A stretch of 64,000 nucleotides of DNA from Todiramphus chloris collaris (GCA_025345505.1 JANVCC010000021.1:30881365-30945364), one strand, 5' to 3'. Positions 28,617 to 40,520 are shown, numbered from the stretch's first letter. Numbers and translations: made by a program. Notes: generated by a model from the sequence alone, not told the origin.

Positions 28617-29046
28617 TTTTAGTCTGGAAAAGAGAAAACTGAGAGGGGATTTAGTAAATGTTTATAAATATATGAGGGCTAAGTGTCAACAGGAAAGGGA
28701 CAGCCTCTTCTCACTCGTGCCTTGTGATAGGACTAGGGGGAATGGCTATAAGATGGAGCACAAGAGGTTCCACCTTAACATGAGGAGAAACTTCTTTACA
28801 GTAAGGGTCACAGAGCATTGGAACAGGCTGCCCAGAGAGGTTGTGGAGTCTCCTTCTCTGCAGATTTTCAAAACTCACCTGGATGCGTTCCTGAGTGACC
28901 TGTGTTAGGGTAGATTAGGTTGTAGGGTCGATTAGGTTGTAGGTTAGATTAGGTTGTAGGGTAGATTATACAATCCTGCCCTGGCAGGGGGGTTGAACTC
29001 GAAGATCTCCAAGGTCCCTTTCAACCCCTAACACTCTGTGATTCTG
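28617..29046 (+). mobile_element. CR1 LINE, 5'-truncated 3' end with internal minisatellite
   Basis: Plus-strand copy starting in the 'TCTGGAAAAGAGAAAACTGAG' block near the end of ORF2. It runs through 'TGATAGGACTAGGGG', 'TTCCACCTTAACATGAGG' and 'GAACAGGCTGCCCAGAGAGG', and ends 'CCTAACACTCTGTGATTCTG', the CR1 3' terminus. The 3' UTR contains four tandem 17-bp units at 28906-28973. The open frame across 28672-28908 is the decayed ORF2 C-terminus (it includes an [15 protein letters not shown] stretch), not a host gene. Its sequence resembles the copies at 35036 and 43023, so probably the same subfamily. Confidence 0.95.
28906..28973 (+). repeat. 17-bp minisatellite inside CR1 tail
   Basis: Four head-to-tail 17-bp units based on TAGGGTAGATTAGGTTG, starting at 28906, 28923, 28940 and 28957. 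The second has C for A, the third has GT for GG, and the last diverges in its final bases. They lie where other CR1 copies here have single-copy 3' UTR sequence. Confidence 0.9.
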
Positions 29047-32000
29047 GGAAATAGTTCTGTTTTCTACAAGTTTGGGTTTTTTTCAAACTTCTTCTATATT
29101 CTTTGACACTATAATCATCTGTGCACCTGGTACACTATTTTTAACACTTATATCATTCTTTCTGATCTTGAGATGTTTTAATTTGTTTCTAAAAATACTT
29201 TTAAATTAATTTTCAGGAAGTACTTTCTCAACATTTCTTTTGGTCACTTTCATTAAGGCTTTAGATTTACGTGCCTCTTTTGTTTTCTTTGTTCCATTAT
29301 GTCTTCTACCAATGAATGATTTCTTTTACTTTACTGACATATTTTATTAATTTGTTTCAGCAGTTTAATTTTTTAAGTTGGTTTTGATGGGTGGTAAACA
29401 TTTCCATTGAGATGCCAGTGCAGTATCTCTAATAATAAGTTTCACTTGCCAATATTATATCCTTTAGATTGCTTCCTTGTATTTTGTTTTATCAATCTTC
29501 ATGTAATTGTGTAGAGATTTTTTTTCTTTTTCATATTTTTAGTCTGTGCTTTTTTTCAGCAGAGGATGCTTTTGTTTTTCCTTTCAAGGATGTTGACTTT
29601 GAGTTCAAAGTGGTCATACTTACATAGCTTTTTCTCACTATAATATGTTATTAGGTCATTGAAAAGTCTTTTATGAAAAGGTTTTCTTATTCTGCCACAA
29701 AGAGTGATGAATGCTAAGATTAGTGGATGCTCCTTCGTATGACCTGTGAGGTACTTACGAAATGTCAAAAGAAGATAGGTAAAAGATGCTTTGTATATTC
29801 ATTTCTGGAGATTTACTCAGCATGATTTAAATTGTGAAGTCATAATAGAGTATTGATGTCCATGTTAGTGCTTTTCCTTTTCTTTTCTTTGCAATTGTCT
29901 GCAATTCTCCAGTAGCACTAAGATACTCCTTTGGTCAGGTTGGCACATATTTGAAAATCTTGTATAGCTACCATTACATCATCTTTTACATTTGTGCCTT
30001 ATTTTCAGAAATGTGGTAAAAAAAAATACATATATACCAATTTAACCTTGATGACAATTACCATTTCAAAGGAAAAAAAATCGCATGCCAAGTCCATGTT
30101 GATTTCAACAGACAGAACACTGTAATGGTCACAATGATTTCATAAACCATTGGATCAAAAAGCAGATAGAATTGCATTTCATTCCAGCAGAAATTATTAA
30201 AAATATGTCAACAATGTAGGATAAATGGCTGAAGGCTTTTAAACCCTAATACAAGACAAATACTGTGGCATAGCTATAATAGCCTTTGCTATCAAAGTTA
30301 ATAATGAATGTTGAAAAGGCTTCTGATGCATGAAATACACAAGATATGGAATTTTCATTTCATTTAAGTCAGTTGACTTGAACCAACAAAAGAGAAATGT
30401 AACTTGAGTATGAAAAGATCACTACTTATCCTGTACATGAATATGAGCAGGATATGATAAATTTGATCAGAATCTTTCCAATAAATATGTTTGCATAAAA
30501 ACTCATAAGACCATAAAGATGAGCTTATATCTTCAGAACTTCAAGACTTGTAAGCTATCAAATAGGACTATATCTGGTACTACCACAGTAAAGGAAGAAT
30601 CAAATGACTCATATTTTTGGCCTGAGAATAAGTCTGATGTATCAAAGAGGACAGTTACTAAATACTTCTGTGGAAACCATAACAGATCTCAGAAAAACAA
30701 AATTTTTCTGCATAACCTTTTACTTTAGACTTTCTGAATATTCCTGAAACATTGTATGCAGTACAAACAGTAAAGAAAGCATTACAGCAACTACAGTGAA
30801 TTACAGTGCATGTGGTTATTTTTAATAGCAATATATTAAACAAACTCATTCTTTATTTAGACCTTCTAGAGATGACTGTCATGGAGTTCTGGTTCTTATA
30901 GTCAAAAAATACTTAAGGAATTAATAAAATATTTTGAAATGTAAATTAAAAGTTGCACTGTTATAGTGCTCTCCATTTTTAAATTTCTATGGTGAGAGTT
31001 CTATTAATGAAGAGGAAAAAAGATTAGGCAAACAAATTAGCTTATTTTATTCAATCAGTGTCCTTCCTCCTACTCCTTACACAACCCTCAGCAGATCACC
31101 CCTTTTCACAGTTCCTAGTCTAGTGTTCATTATCTCTGTCCTATCCTCCCTTAGGTCTTCTGTCTTCTGTTCCTTCAGCCACTCTTTATCACTAAAACTC
31201 TTGTATTCAGATTTCCTCCTACTTATATTCTCCTCTAGCACTCCGTATTTCATAATAATACTTCTGTCTTTTCCTGTTCCTTTCTCTAGTGTTTCACATT
31301 ATCTCTCTTCAGACGTATTTTAGTTCTTTAATGTTAAGGCATGGAGGGAAACAATATACTTCAAAGCAAACTACTGTTTTAGGCTGAAAAGGAAGAAGTA
31401 ACAAGAGTATTTCATAGGATCTATCCATGTCTGAAGGCTGTCTGAGGGTGATTCGTTGCATCAGGTGAATTAACTTAGATAATTAAGGAAAGAGTAATAA
31501 TATTAAAATTCTTTCTTTCTCTTTACTGCTTATGAAGGGGGATTAATTAAATATCTCAAATACATGCAGCTGCACTGTAGACAACTAAACTTAAGTGAAA
31601 TGCATACTGCGTGAAATGTCAACTTTTATCGTAAGGTTCAAAATTAAAAACTATATAGTGTCTATATCTGCTAAATTTGATAGCACATGTCTTGACTTAG
31701 AGCAGCTTCTGATTTCAGAGTCACTTACAATAATGAAAACTGACAGTCATAAAATTAGTCTCCAGGGATGTTCAATCTGTAAGATAATGACAACTGGAAA
31801 TTTCTGTGCAATGATTTGTAAACTCATGTTTCTATGAGTTGTACCCAGTATTGCTCTGTCCTTGATGTTACTTCCTCTTCCAAGCAGTGAATGGCTCAGC
31901 TGCTCCACATCGAGGGCAAATGAGCCTGATGAAAAAATTTGCCATAGCAACAAAGTAAATGGAGTACTTAAAATAACAGACATATAAAAATAAAACTAGA

Positions 32001-33102
32001 ACATAGTATTATTACATTTCCATAACAGGAACATTCTGTTATATCTCTTTGTTACAAAAGGGATCAAAAAGTCCTTTTTTTCTTGTAACAGAGACAGAAG
32101 TAGTCAGACTCCTTTATGGAGAAACTCTGCATTGATAGAGAGAGTCATGTAAGGACCAAAAATTATTCCAACTGAGAAGAAAGGGGAAGGAAATTAACAA
32201 TGTCTAGGACTTACAAGTGAAAACATAGAAGATGCAGAGTTGTAAGACCCACCTAGGTTCTGAAGAATCAGGGTAGTATTATTTTACTCAAGAAAAGAGA
32301 CACTATTTTGAAACTAAAAGTTTTCAGTTTAAAACCTCTGTCCCTTTTTGGAGTTTGAGTTTAGAGTATGATTACCACAGATTAAGTTTCCACTTGGAGA
32401 ATTAAGAGGACAGGCAACAGAGGAGGATTTAAAGCGCAGCTGCTCATTCAGAATAGAGAGATTCAAAAGTTGTTATGTGAAGCTGCCTGAAAACAGAGAT
32501 GTAACTTTTGTACTGCTCCTGTAATAGTCTCAGGCATTGTCCTCACTGATCACATGACATCTTGTATCAGCTTTGAGGGATATCATGCACAATGTTTTGA
32601 ATATGGTCATAAAACTGTCCTGGTTAATTCATCATGATTCCTAATTGTCATCTAGTACAGAAAATGTGCTTCTTTCTTACATTAATTTCTTACACAGATT
32701 CTGTCAATTTACAGACAAGATTTGTGTCATAAGATTTTTTTTTAAGGGAAATCTTCAATTTTATTGTCTTTATTCTCAAAAAAACCCCAGAATTCTTTGG
32801 AAGATATTCTGAAATAATCCACAAACACCAATTATTCCTTATCTGGTAAAATTCATCTAAAGTTATATTTTTTCTTCTTAGGCCTTTGTTTCTTAAATAA
32901 ACTGACAGATTAACATCTACTATGAAAAAAACCATATATTTAGAGTTCTATATTCACAATTAAGAAGGCAAATAAAACTTGTAAATATTTTTTTGGGTTT
33001 TGTTCTCTTTTTCTTCTTCAACAACCTGAGATAGTACATACAGATACAGTCCATTGTATCTGTATGACCTAATATCTGATGATTAATGAACTCAGGAACA
33101 GC

Positions 33103-33250
33103 ATACACACACACATACACACACACACAAACAACAACAAAAAAAAACCCCAATCAAACAACAACAACAATAAAAAACCCAAAACAGAAAAGAAAAGAAA
33201 AGAAAAGAAAAGAAAAGAAAAGAAAAGAAAAGAAAAGAAAAGAAAAGAAA
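33103..33250. repeat. Compound microsatellite (CA)n-(CAA)n-(AAAAG)n
   Basis: It starts with interrupted ACAC repeats and passes through CAA-rich and A-rich sequence. It ends in 12 uninterrupted GAAAA units at 33187-33246. Open frames over it are low complexity and not genes. Confidence 0.95.
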
Positions 33251-34498
33251 GAAAAACCTGTCAATCCAGATAGGAATACTGTAACTTTGTGTGACTCAGA
33301 GAACTAAATTGTGATAATTACACTGAATATTGCCTACATGCCATTCAAAAGTTGTATTGAATGAAGTAAGGCAACTGCTAGAGTAATACACTTCTCAGCA
33401 TGAATACTTGATTTTCACTTATAATTTTGTTTATTTTGTGGATTTCCCTCTCCCTTCTATATATATCATGCTTAGAAAGTACTCAGAAAGAGCTACACTA
33501 CATAGGGTAATTGCTCACAAATAGCTCATTTTTTCAAAGTAAAAAATAGTGAAACCTGTGTAACTGCAGTGGAAGAGTTCCCTGCAGATTTATCCTCATC
33601 TCCCTTCATTTGCTCCCACATAAATTTTCTTAATTTTACTTTTTATTACCTTTGTCCTTCAGATCCTTTATCTCTGTAGAGAAGCACATTCTCCTTTAAT
33701 AAGGAGTAAAAATTGAATACAGTCTCTATGAGTTCCTGATCATCTTGGGCATAGCCCTACATATAAATGTGGATGTAATACTTCTCCAGTTCACTGAACA
33801 TCTGAAAAGAAAAGATAAATGTTCCCTGCATAGACTACTGTGGTGACTTTGACATTGCTGGACATATATTTCCCCAGTAGCGACATTCACTGAGGAGACA
33901 AAAGAAGGATTAAACTTTATAATTGTACTTTGACAAGAACATATGACTTCTGGGATGGATTAATACTCCTGCAGTGGATTTTACTACTATGTCTGACAAT
34001 ACTTCCTCATGAATTTTTATTCTGTGTGACTTTTTTATTTAGCAGTAAAATGACACATCAAGTGCTCTGAACAAACATTTATGTCTATTTCAAGGAAAAT
34101 ATACTGTAAGTCCATGAAAGGTTATCCAGACTTTTCCACTGTTCAGTAGAGTTTGGTCCTTTCAGCTGACCTTACAACAAGTCACAGACTTACTTTTTAT
34201 GCTGAGTGACCTTTTCTTCTGATTATAACTGTGAATAACTGAAACGTAACATTTTTTTCCTGCTGCCTTAGTCTGACTTACAGAAATCCATTACAAGGTC
34301 TGTTTAGATGGCTGGCCAATACATAGTTAGACAAAGTCTTTCTAGGCATAATTATCATCTTTCTTCTGAACCCTTCCAGATTCACATCTTCTTCCAGAGT
34401 AGCTACACTGCCTTGAATGATTTCAAAGCTGGAGCTTTGAAACACATCTGTCTATATATTTTCATAGAGAATTACTCAAAAAATACTAAAAAGGATGT

Positions 34499-34585
34499 TA
34501 AACAAAACCAAAACAAAACAAAATAAAACAACAATAACAACAACAACAATCAAAAAACCCCAAACAAATAAACAAACAAACAAAA
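34499..34585. repeat. A/C-rich low-complexity tract
   Basis: Units of AAAAC, AAC and AAAC with no G for most of the stretch. No retroposon body is attached. Confidence 0.8.
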
Positions 34586-35035
34586 ATCATGGGAATGCAT
34601 ATCTGTTTTCAGGCCAGCTTTGGAGTTGGGGTTAGGATTAGTCTTTCAGTGACTTCCTCATTGTAAACTAACTCTACACAATCCCACTTAGTTTCCTTGA
34701 AACTGTCTTGTGGTTTTGATCTATTCTCCAAAGCCCGATTGTCGGTTCCCTTATCTGTGAATGATGGGCAAACTCTTTCTTCTATTCTAAAATCTCTTAA
34801 TTTCTTCTTTCACTACCCCAAGAAGCACCTTTTCCTCAGACATGCTAAAATGGCAATAAAAGCACATAATGTTCCTGTGGACACCCAAGAGGTCCACCTG
34901 ACTTTCTCATTCTTTCCTTAAGGGATCACACCACAAGAAGTGCAAACAGAGAAGTAATCTGTCACATTGGTACTGCTACATTGCTGGTCTCTCAAAAAAA
35001 GGTATATAGAGGAGCAGAACTACGAAACTTTATTG

Positions 35036-35550
35036 GTCACAGGATGGTAGGGGTTGGAAGGGACCTCTGGGGATCATCCAGTCAATACCCCTGATAAAGC
35101 AGGTTCACCTAGGGCAGGTTGCACGGGAATGCATGCAGGCAAGTTTTGAAGTTCTTCAGAGAAGGAGACTCCACAACCTCTCTGAGTTGCCTGTTCCAGT
35201 GCTCCATCATTATCAAAGGGAAGACATTGTTCCTCCTGTTCAGATGGAATTTCCTGTGTTCCAGTTAGTGCCCATTACCCCTTGTCCTGTCACTGGTCAC
35301 CACTGAAGAGACCGGCCCCCATCCTCTTAACACCCACCCTTTAGATATTTGTTAGCTTTGATAAGATCCCCTTTCAGTCTTCTGCAGGCTAAACACACCC
35401 AGATATCTCAGACTTCCCTTGTAATAGAGTTGCTCCAATGGCCTCAACCATCTTCACAGCCCTCTGCCTGACTCACCCCAATAGTTCCTCATGTCTCTGA
35501 GCTGTGGAGCCCAGAATGGGACACAAGACGCCAGATGTGGCCTTACTATG
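35036..35550 (-). mobile_element. CR1 LINE copy A, 3' half (interrupted)
   Basis: Minus-strand CR1. The printed strand starts near 'GGTCACAGGATGGTAGG' with 'GGTTGGAAGGGACCTCTGG' and 'CAGGTTCACCTAGGGCAGG', and runs through the 'CACTGGTCACCACTGAAGAG' block to 'CCAGATGTGGCCTTACTAT'. There it stops abruptly. In the related copy at 43023-44090 the same block continues directly into 'GAGTAGAGGAGAAG'. That continuation is found here at about 37306, so this element was split by a later insertion at 35551-37305. Confidence 0.93.
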
Positions 35551-37305
35551 ACACAGAATCACAGAAGTGCTATGGTTGGAAAAGACATTTAAGATCATGA
35601 AGTCCAGCCATTATATAACTTTATTGATTACTGGCCTGTTGGGGTTTTGGGGAGTTATTCTGTTTTCCTTCTTGTCTTAAAGAATTTTTCCATACTTGTT
35701 TATCAAGAAGGTTAATGGCTGTACTTAAGAGGGACAAAAGGACCTGGCCACAGGGGGAGGGGTCCAGCCTGCCGGAAAAAGGGGGTTGGGTGGAGCCCCC
35801 TGGGGCTCTCTGGCTCTCTGGGGTTTGGCTCCCTGCTTTGGAGGAGAAGCTGCCCTCGTGGTGCGGAGAACTCACCCCTGCCGCGTCTCCTGCTCTCCCT
35901 GCGGTGTCTCCTGCTCTCCTGGCCGCCTACCAAGGATCCTCTGGACTCCGGGATCAGCTTGGAGAGAATTCGTCCCTGCTTCACCCCCTGTTTTTCCTCC
36001 TACCCTTGCTGTCTCCCGAGGACCCTGCTGGACACCGGGATCGTCTGCCCAGGCGGGTTCGTGACGCGGGCTTTTTTTCCGTCGGCCATTGCCACGTGGG
36101 GACTGAGCTGGCTCCGGAGCGGCGGGGAGACCATCGCGCCCTCCCTGCTCCCCGGGAGCCCCGAGAGGTTGGGATTGGGTTCCCTGTGCTGTTTTCCTGT
36201 TACTACCGTAGTTATTGTTGTTTGTTTGCCTTGATATATATATATTTAGTAAAGAACTGTTATTCCTACTCCTGATATCTTTGCCTGAAAGCCCCTTAAT
36301 TTCAAAATTCTAAGCATTCGGAGGGGAGGGGGTTTCATTTCCATTCCAAAGGGGGGGGCTCCTGCCTTCCTTGGCATACACCTGTCTTTCAAACCAAGAC
36401 ATGGCCTCAGGACCACTACTACACCATATCCTGGAGCACCACATCTATACATGTTTTGACTATGTCTAGGGATGGTGATTCAGACACTTCCCTGGGCAGC
36501 CTGTTCCAGTCTTTGATAACCCTTTCAGTATAGAATTATTTCCTAATGTCCAACCTAAACCTCCCCTGGTGTAATTTAATGCCACTTCCTCTTGTCCTAT
36601 CAGTTGTGACTTGTGACAAGAGACCAACACCCACCTCTCTGCAACCTCCTGTCAGATAGTTGTATAGTGCAATAAGGTCTCCCCTCAGACTCCTTTTCTT
36701 CAGACTAAACAACCCCATCTCCCTCACGCACTCCTTGTATGACTTATTCTCAAGACTGTTCACCAGCTTCATTGCCCTTCTCTGGACCTGATCCAGCACC
36801 TTGATGTCTTTCTTATACTATGCACCCAAAACTGAACACAGTACTCAAGCTGTGGCCTCACCAGTACTAAGTACTTTAGGACAATTGCTTCTCTAGTCCT
36901 TCTGGACACACTATTCCTGATGCAGGCCAGGATAGTGATGGCTTTCTTGACCAACTGGGCACACTGCTGTCTCATGTTCAGCCAGCTGTTGATCAACAAC
37001 CCCAGGTCCCTTTCTGCCAGGCAGCTTTCCAGGCACTCAGCCCTAAGCCTGTAGCATTGCTTCGGGTTGTTTTGGCCCAAGCGCAGGACTTCACTTGGCC
37101 CTGTTGAAACCCATATGCTTGGCTTCAGCCTATCAATCCAGCCTGTCCAGGTACCTCTGAAGAGCTTTCTTATGCAGATCAAGACTCCTACGTAACTTGG
37201 TCTCATCTGCAAATGTACTGAGGCTGGTCTCAATCTTCTTGTCAATGTCATTGATAAATATATTAAACAGGAGTTGCACCATCATTGAGCCCTTGGGGAC
37301 ACCAA
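35551..37305 (-). mobile_element. CR1 LINE copy B inserted into copy A (contains a solo LTR)
   Basis: A second minus-strand CR1 of a different subfamily lies within copy A. Its 3' terminus is at 'ACACAGAATCACAGAAG' (35551). The body resumes after the solo LTR at 36402, with the 'GATTCAGACACTTCCCTGGG' and 'CCAACCTAAACCTCCCC' blocks and the C-terminal part of ORF2. The minus-strand frame over 36769-37251 preserves the CR1 stretch [12 protein letters not shown], but is otherwise frameshifted and decayed. The 5' truncation is at about 37305, just after the 'GAGCCCTTGGGGACACC' block next to the RT motif region. CR1 sequence totals about 990 bp without the LTR. Confidence 0.92.
35637..36401 (+). 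mobile_element. Solo LTR of an avian endogenous retrovirus, 765 bp
   Basis: A GC-rich block begins TGTTGGGGTTTTGGGG and ends CAAACCAAGACA. It is flanked on both sides by the same 5 bp, TGGCC (35632-35636 and 36402-36406). The interrupted CR1 sequence reads on across the pair. A variant polyadenylation signal AGTAAA at 36248-36253, followed by a U5-like segment of about 150 bp, sets the plus orientation. A 5-bp duplication fits ERVL-like (class III) families, though that class is inferred. No internal retroviral gene is present, so this is the product of LTR-LTR recombination. The open frames of up to 186 codons inside it (for example 35715-36275) are chance frames in GC-rich sequence. Confidence 0.92.
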
Positions 37306-37413
37306 AGAGTAGAGGGAGAAGAGAACCTCCCTCAACTTTCTGGTCACACTCTTCTTAATGCACCCCAAGATACTGTTGGCCTTCTTGGCCACAAGAGCAC
37401 GTTGTTGACTCAA
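37306..37413 (-). mobile_element. CR1 LINE copy A, 5' continuation
   Basis: The remaining part of copy A resumes at 'GAGTAGAGGGAGAAGAG'. It contains 'ACTTTCTGGTCACACTC' and 'TTCTTAATGCACCCCAAG', the exact blocks that follow the break point in the uninterrupted copy at 43570-43680. It is truncated near 37413. Confidence 0.88.
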
Positions 37414-38470
37414 AATTGATAGCCCTTGACTTTCATGGAAAAGGCTAATGCATATTTTGTATTGGTAAGATTTAATTCAATTGGTATTCACAGCGTAGGT
37501 GTTGAAAGATGCATCACTGTCTCCACTTCAGTTTGACCTCACTCACTTTGCATAAAAGAGGATTTTCTCATTTCTGTCTTTTCAACGAATTTGTGGCAGG
37601 GCCTAGTTTTATTATTTAAGTACTGAATTTAATTGGAATTATCTGAAGACGTTTTATCTGTTCAGGTCTAATCCCATGCATTTCTTGTGCAACAATACAC
37701 GTATGTCTCATTGCAGAGGCCAATGAGATTTTAGGGGGATTGCTATCCTTTGGTCATGAACTGGATAGGCATCCTTATACCCCTGTAAGGTGGTGAATGA
37801 TTGCCTTTGTATCATTTATTTTTCTTCTCTTATCTTTCAATCATCTTTCACATATTACACATTTTTTTACATTTGTTTTATTTTATCTTGACCCCCAAGA
37901 TTTCTTGCTTTTGTTCTTACCTTCCTCTCTCCATTCAAGGGGATGGACAGTACGATGGACTGATCTCCTATTCCTATATGGAGTGATCTCCTATTCCCTT
38001 GATTCATTGGGAGGGTAAAATTCACTAAATATATAATCCATGGTTTGATTTCCACTGCTAGTGTGTAATAAACTTCACAATGTCAAAACATCTGTTCCTT
38101 TTGTGGATCTCTTTATTTTCATCATATTCTGTGATATGATACTGACACAAATCAGTATCTACTGAATGGTCTGTGTAGTTTACTTCAGTGAATCTGTAAC
38201 AAAGTCACGTGGGTCAGATCTTATGTGGGTTTAATACCAGCTCCTCTACTGGCAGCGCAATAAGACAAGTTATTTTTGTCTAAACAGTTATGAAAGTCTA
38301 TTCTGTTCTGTTCTGTTCTATTCTATTATTTTAATCTATTCTATCCTAAATATGGGACTGCATTTCTCAAATAATTTTCTTGAGTCATCAGTGGACTGGA
38401 ATATTGTTTGCTTTTTTCTTGAAGGTTGTCTTCACAGAATACAGGAAGTTGTTTGCCATGGAATCCTGAT
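37414..38470. other. Intergenic, no gene seen
   Basis: AT-rich sequence with a short direct repeat of TGATCTCCTATTCC at 37961-37974 and 37984-37997, and a TTCTG/TTCTA pentanucleotide tract at about 38299-38345. Nothing else was recognised. Confidence 0.65.
38299..38345. repeat. (TTCTG/TTCTA)n pentanucleotide tract
   Basis: Several TTCTG units pass into TTCTA-type units with interruptions. Short and imperfect. Confidence 0.75.
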
Positions 38471-38752
38471 GTTACTTTTTACCAGTAGTGATAAGACAAT
38501 GGACAACAGTTTTAAACTAAAAGAGGTTAGACTTAGATTGGACATACGGAAGAAACTAATCACTATGACGGTGCTGAGACATGGGAACAGGTTGCCCAGA
38601 GAAGTTGTCTATGTGCCATCCCTGGATGTGTTCAAGGTCAGGTTGTGTGAGGCTTAAGCAACTTGATCTAGTGAAAGATGTCACTGCTCATGGCAGATGG
38701 TGCTGGACTAGATGATTTTTAAAGGTCCCTTCCAACCAAAATTTTCTGTGCT
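38471..38752 (+). mobile_element. CR1 LINE, short 3' fragment, older subfamily
   Basis: Plus-strand fragment running through 'TTTAAACTAAAAGAGG', 'AGATTGGACATACGGAAG', 'GAACAGGTTGCCCAGAG', 'GGACTAGATGATTT' and 'AAAGGTCCCTTCCAACC', the CR1 3' UTR order. The terminal octamer repeats are degraded ('TTTTCTGTGCTG'). The open frame at 38352-38657 only partly overlaps it and is not a gene. Confidence 0.88.
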
Positions 38753-39999
38753 GAAATGAAACCACAGATGCTTATTTACAAACAGAATTATAGATAAACA
38801 TTTGCATATATTGCAAACAAAAAATGTTTGCATATGTCATTTTGTATTTCTGTAATTTTGTGGCTGGTATTTATTAAGATATTTTGCTGGGTTTTCAGAT
38901 GTTTGTTATTTTTCCTTTTCATAGTATGATAATTATTACAAAATATTTTTAAAAAATCTTGAAAAGTTTAAGAAGGTATATTTGGTATGAATTTTCTAAA
39001 TTAATTACATATCTGAAATTATCACTTTTATGTCATAAAGTTATTCAGTCTCCTATTAAACAAGTACACACACAAAAAAGTCCACATTCTAGAGGATAGT
39101 TTTATTAGTCCAAGCATTTCCCAATAGATGCTGCATCAAAGCTTTCAGACACAGCATCTGGAAAAGAAATCTCAGATCACAGAAGAATACACCCACACCC
39201 ATGCCTCAGGTTTGTTTGAAGGAGATACTTTCAGAGCTGTACACTAAAAGAAAATAAAAATCATTTCAGCTGTACAGCTTCGCAATGTCTCTAATATAAA
39301 TCAGACTTTCACAAATGTTAAAGTCCCAAAAGGCAGAAAATGACCATTTTTAAAAGGGAAACTATCTCCACCTTCACCAATGAAACTGAAAAGAAGAATT
39401 TTATTTGCTAAGCAGCAACATTATGGTAACACCCCCCCCCCCCCCCCCCCCATATACAAACTTACACTATATTAAAAATAAATAATTTATTTAGAATAAG
39501 GAAATATTGGGGGAGGGGTTGTATCTGAAAATTTGACTAAATGGTAGATATGTATGTCTAAACACTTACCATATACATCACTCAGACCACACTTATCTCT
39601 GAGGAGCATATTATGTCATTATGTACCTGGAAAATATTAATTGTTATCTAAAAAATCCTATAATTAATTATTTTTCTAGAGCATTATTAAAATTCAAGAA
39701 CATTCCTAGCATGTAAAAAGACCACTTAAAACATTGTAAAACTGTTTCATAGTTTGTTATGGACCATTCACATTTAAATACCTTATTTTTACATCCATTG
39801 GCACTGAAGAAAAGGGGAAAGCTAGCAAGATACCAAACCATTTTTGAAGCAAAGATAAATGACATTCAAAATAACATACCCATGTTCTGTCCATGCTTCA
39901 AAGGGAACACCTGAATTGAAAAGAAGTTAAATATTTTCTTAAGGTGATATAACAATGTAAGTCATCAGTAATACCCTTGCAACACAGAAGACAACAGCA
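38753..39999. other. Intergenic with a long C tract
   Basis: No gene or family-level repeat recognised. A run of 20 C occupies 39432-39451. Confidence 0.65.
39432..39451. repeat. Homopolymer of 20 C (G on the minus strand)
   Basis: Uninterrupted cytosines flanked by GTAACA and ATATAC. Long G/C homopolymers are much rarer than A/T ones in vertebrate DNA, and they are prone to sequencing or assembly error. Confidence 0.9.
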
Positions 40000-40437
40000 T
40001 CTTGGGTTGAATAAGGAAAAGCATTATCAACAGGATGAGAGAGGTGATCCTTCTGCCCTGGTGAGTGCTGGAGTCTGGTCTGGGCTCTCCAGTGAAAGGG
40101 AGACATGGACATACTGGACCAGATATGGCAAAGGGGCACTGAGATCATTAGGGACTGAAGCCATATTAAGATAGGCTGAGAGTTGAAATTGTTTATCCTG
40201 TAGAAGAGAAGGCATAGAGGAGTCTTATCAATGTGTATGAATAGTTGGTGGTAGGGACTAAAGAAGAGAGAGACAAGCTGTTCTCAGTGGTGCTCAGTGA
40301 CTGAACTAATTGCAAGAGGCATACATTGATATACAAGAAGTTCCATTTAAACATAAGTTTAAACTGTTTTACTGTAAGGATGGTGAAACATCAGTACAGA
40401 TTGCCCAAAGAAGTTGTGTATGTCCACAAATTTTCCA
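40000..40437 (+). mobile_element. CR1 LINE, old fragment of ORF2 3' end and 3' UTR
   Basis: Decayed plus-strand copy recognisable by block order: 'AGGTGATCCTTCTGCCC', 'GGAGTCTGGTCTGGG', 'AGACATGGACATACTGGACC', 'GGCTGAGAGTTG', 'CTGTAGAAGAGAAGGC', 'CATAAGTTTAAACTG' and 'AGATTGCCCAAAGAAGTTG'. It is more diverged than the other copies and lacks the 3' terminus. Confidence 0.82.
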
Positions 40438-40520
40438 CGGGTGGTATTTTGCTGCCTTAGTGATTTATATTCTGTTCTTTTGTCCACATATAAAGTAAGC
40501 CATTCCAGAATTTTCTGCAT

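Larger units (their letters stand above)
29047..35035. other. Intergenic, simple repeats only
   Basis: About 6 kb of AT-rich sequence without recognised genes or transposons. It carries a CA/CAA/AAAAG compound microsatellite at 33103-33250 and an A/C-rich tract at 34499-34585. Confidence 0.65.

Noticed and set aside
33079-33307. Lys/Thr-rich open frames
   Set aside because: They translate the CA, CAA and AAAAG microsatellite.
35715-36275. Open frame of 186 codons, the longest in the window
   Set aside because: It lies wholly inside the GC-rich solo LTR, overlaps frames on both strands, and shows no domain or codon bias of a gene.
36769-37251. Minus-strand open frame of 160 codons
   Set aside because: It is the decayed ORF2 C-terminal region of CR1 copy B, recognisable by its [12 protein letters not shown] stretch, and not a host gene.
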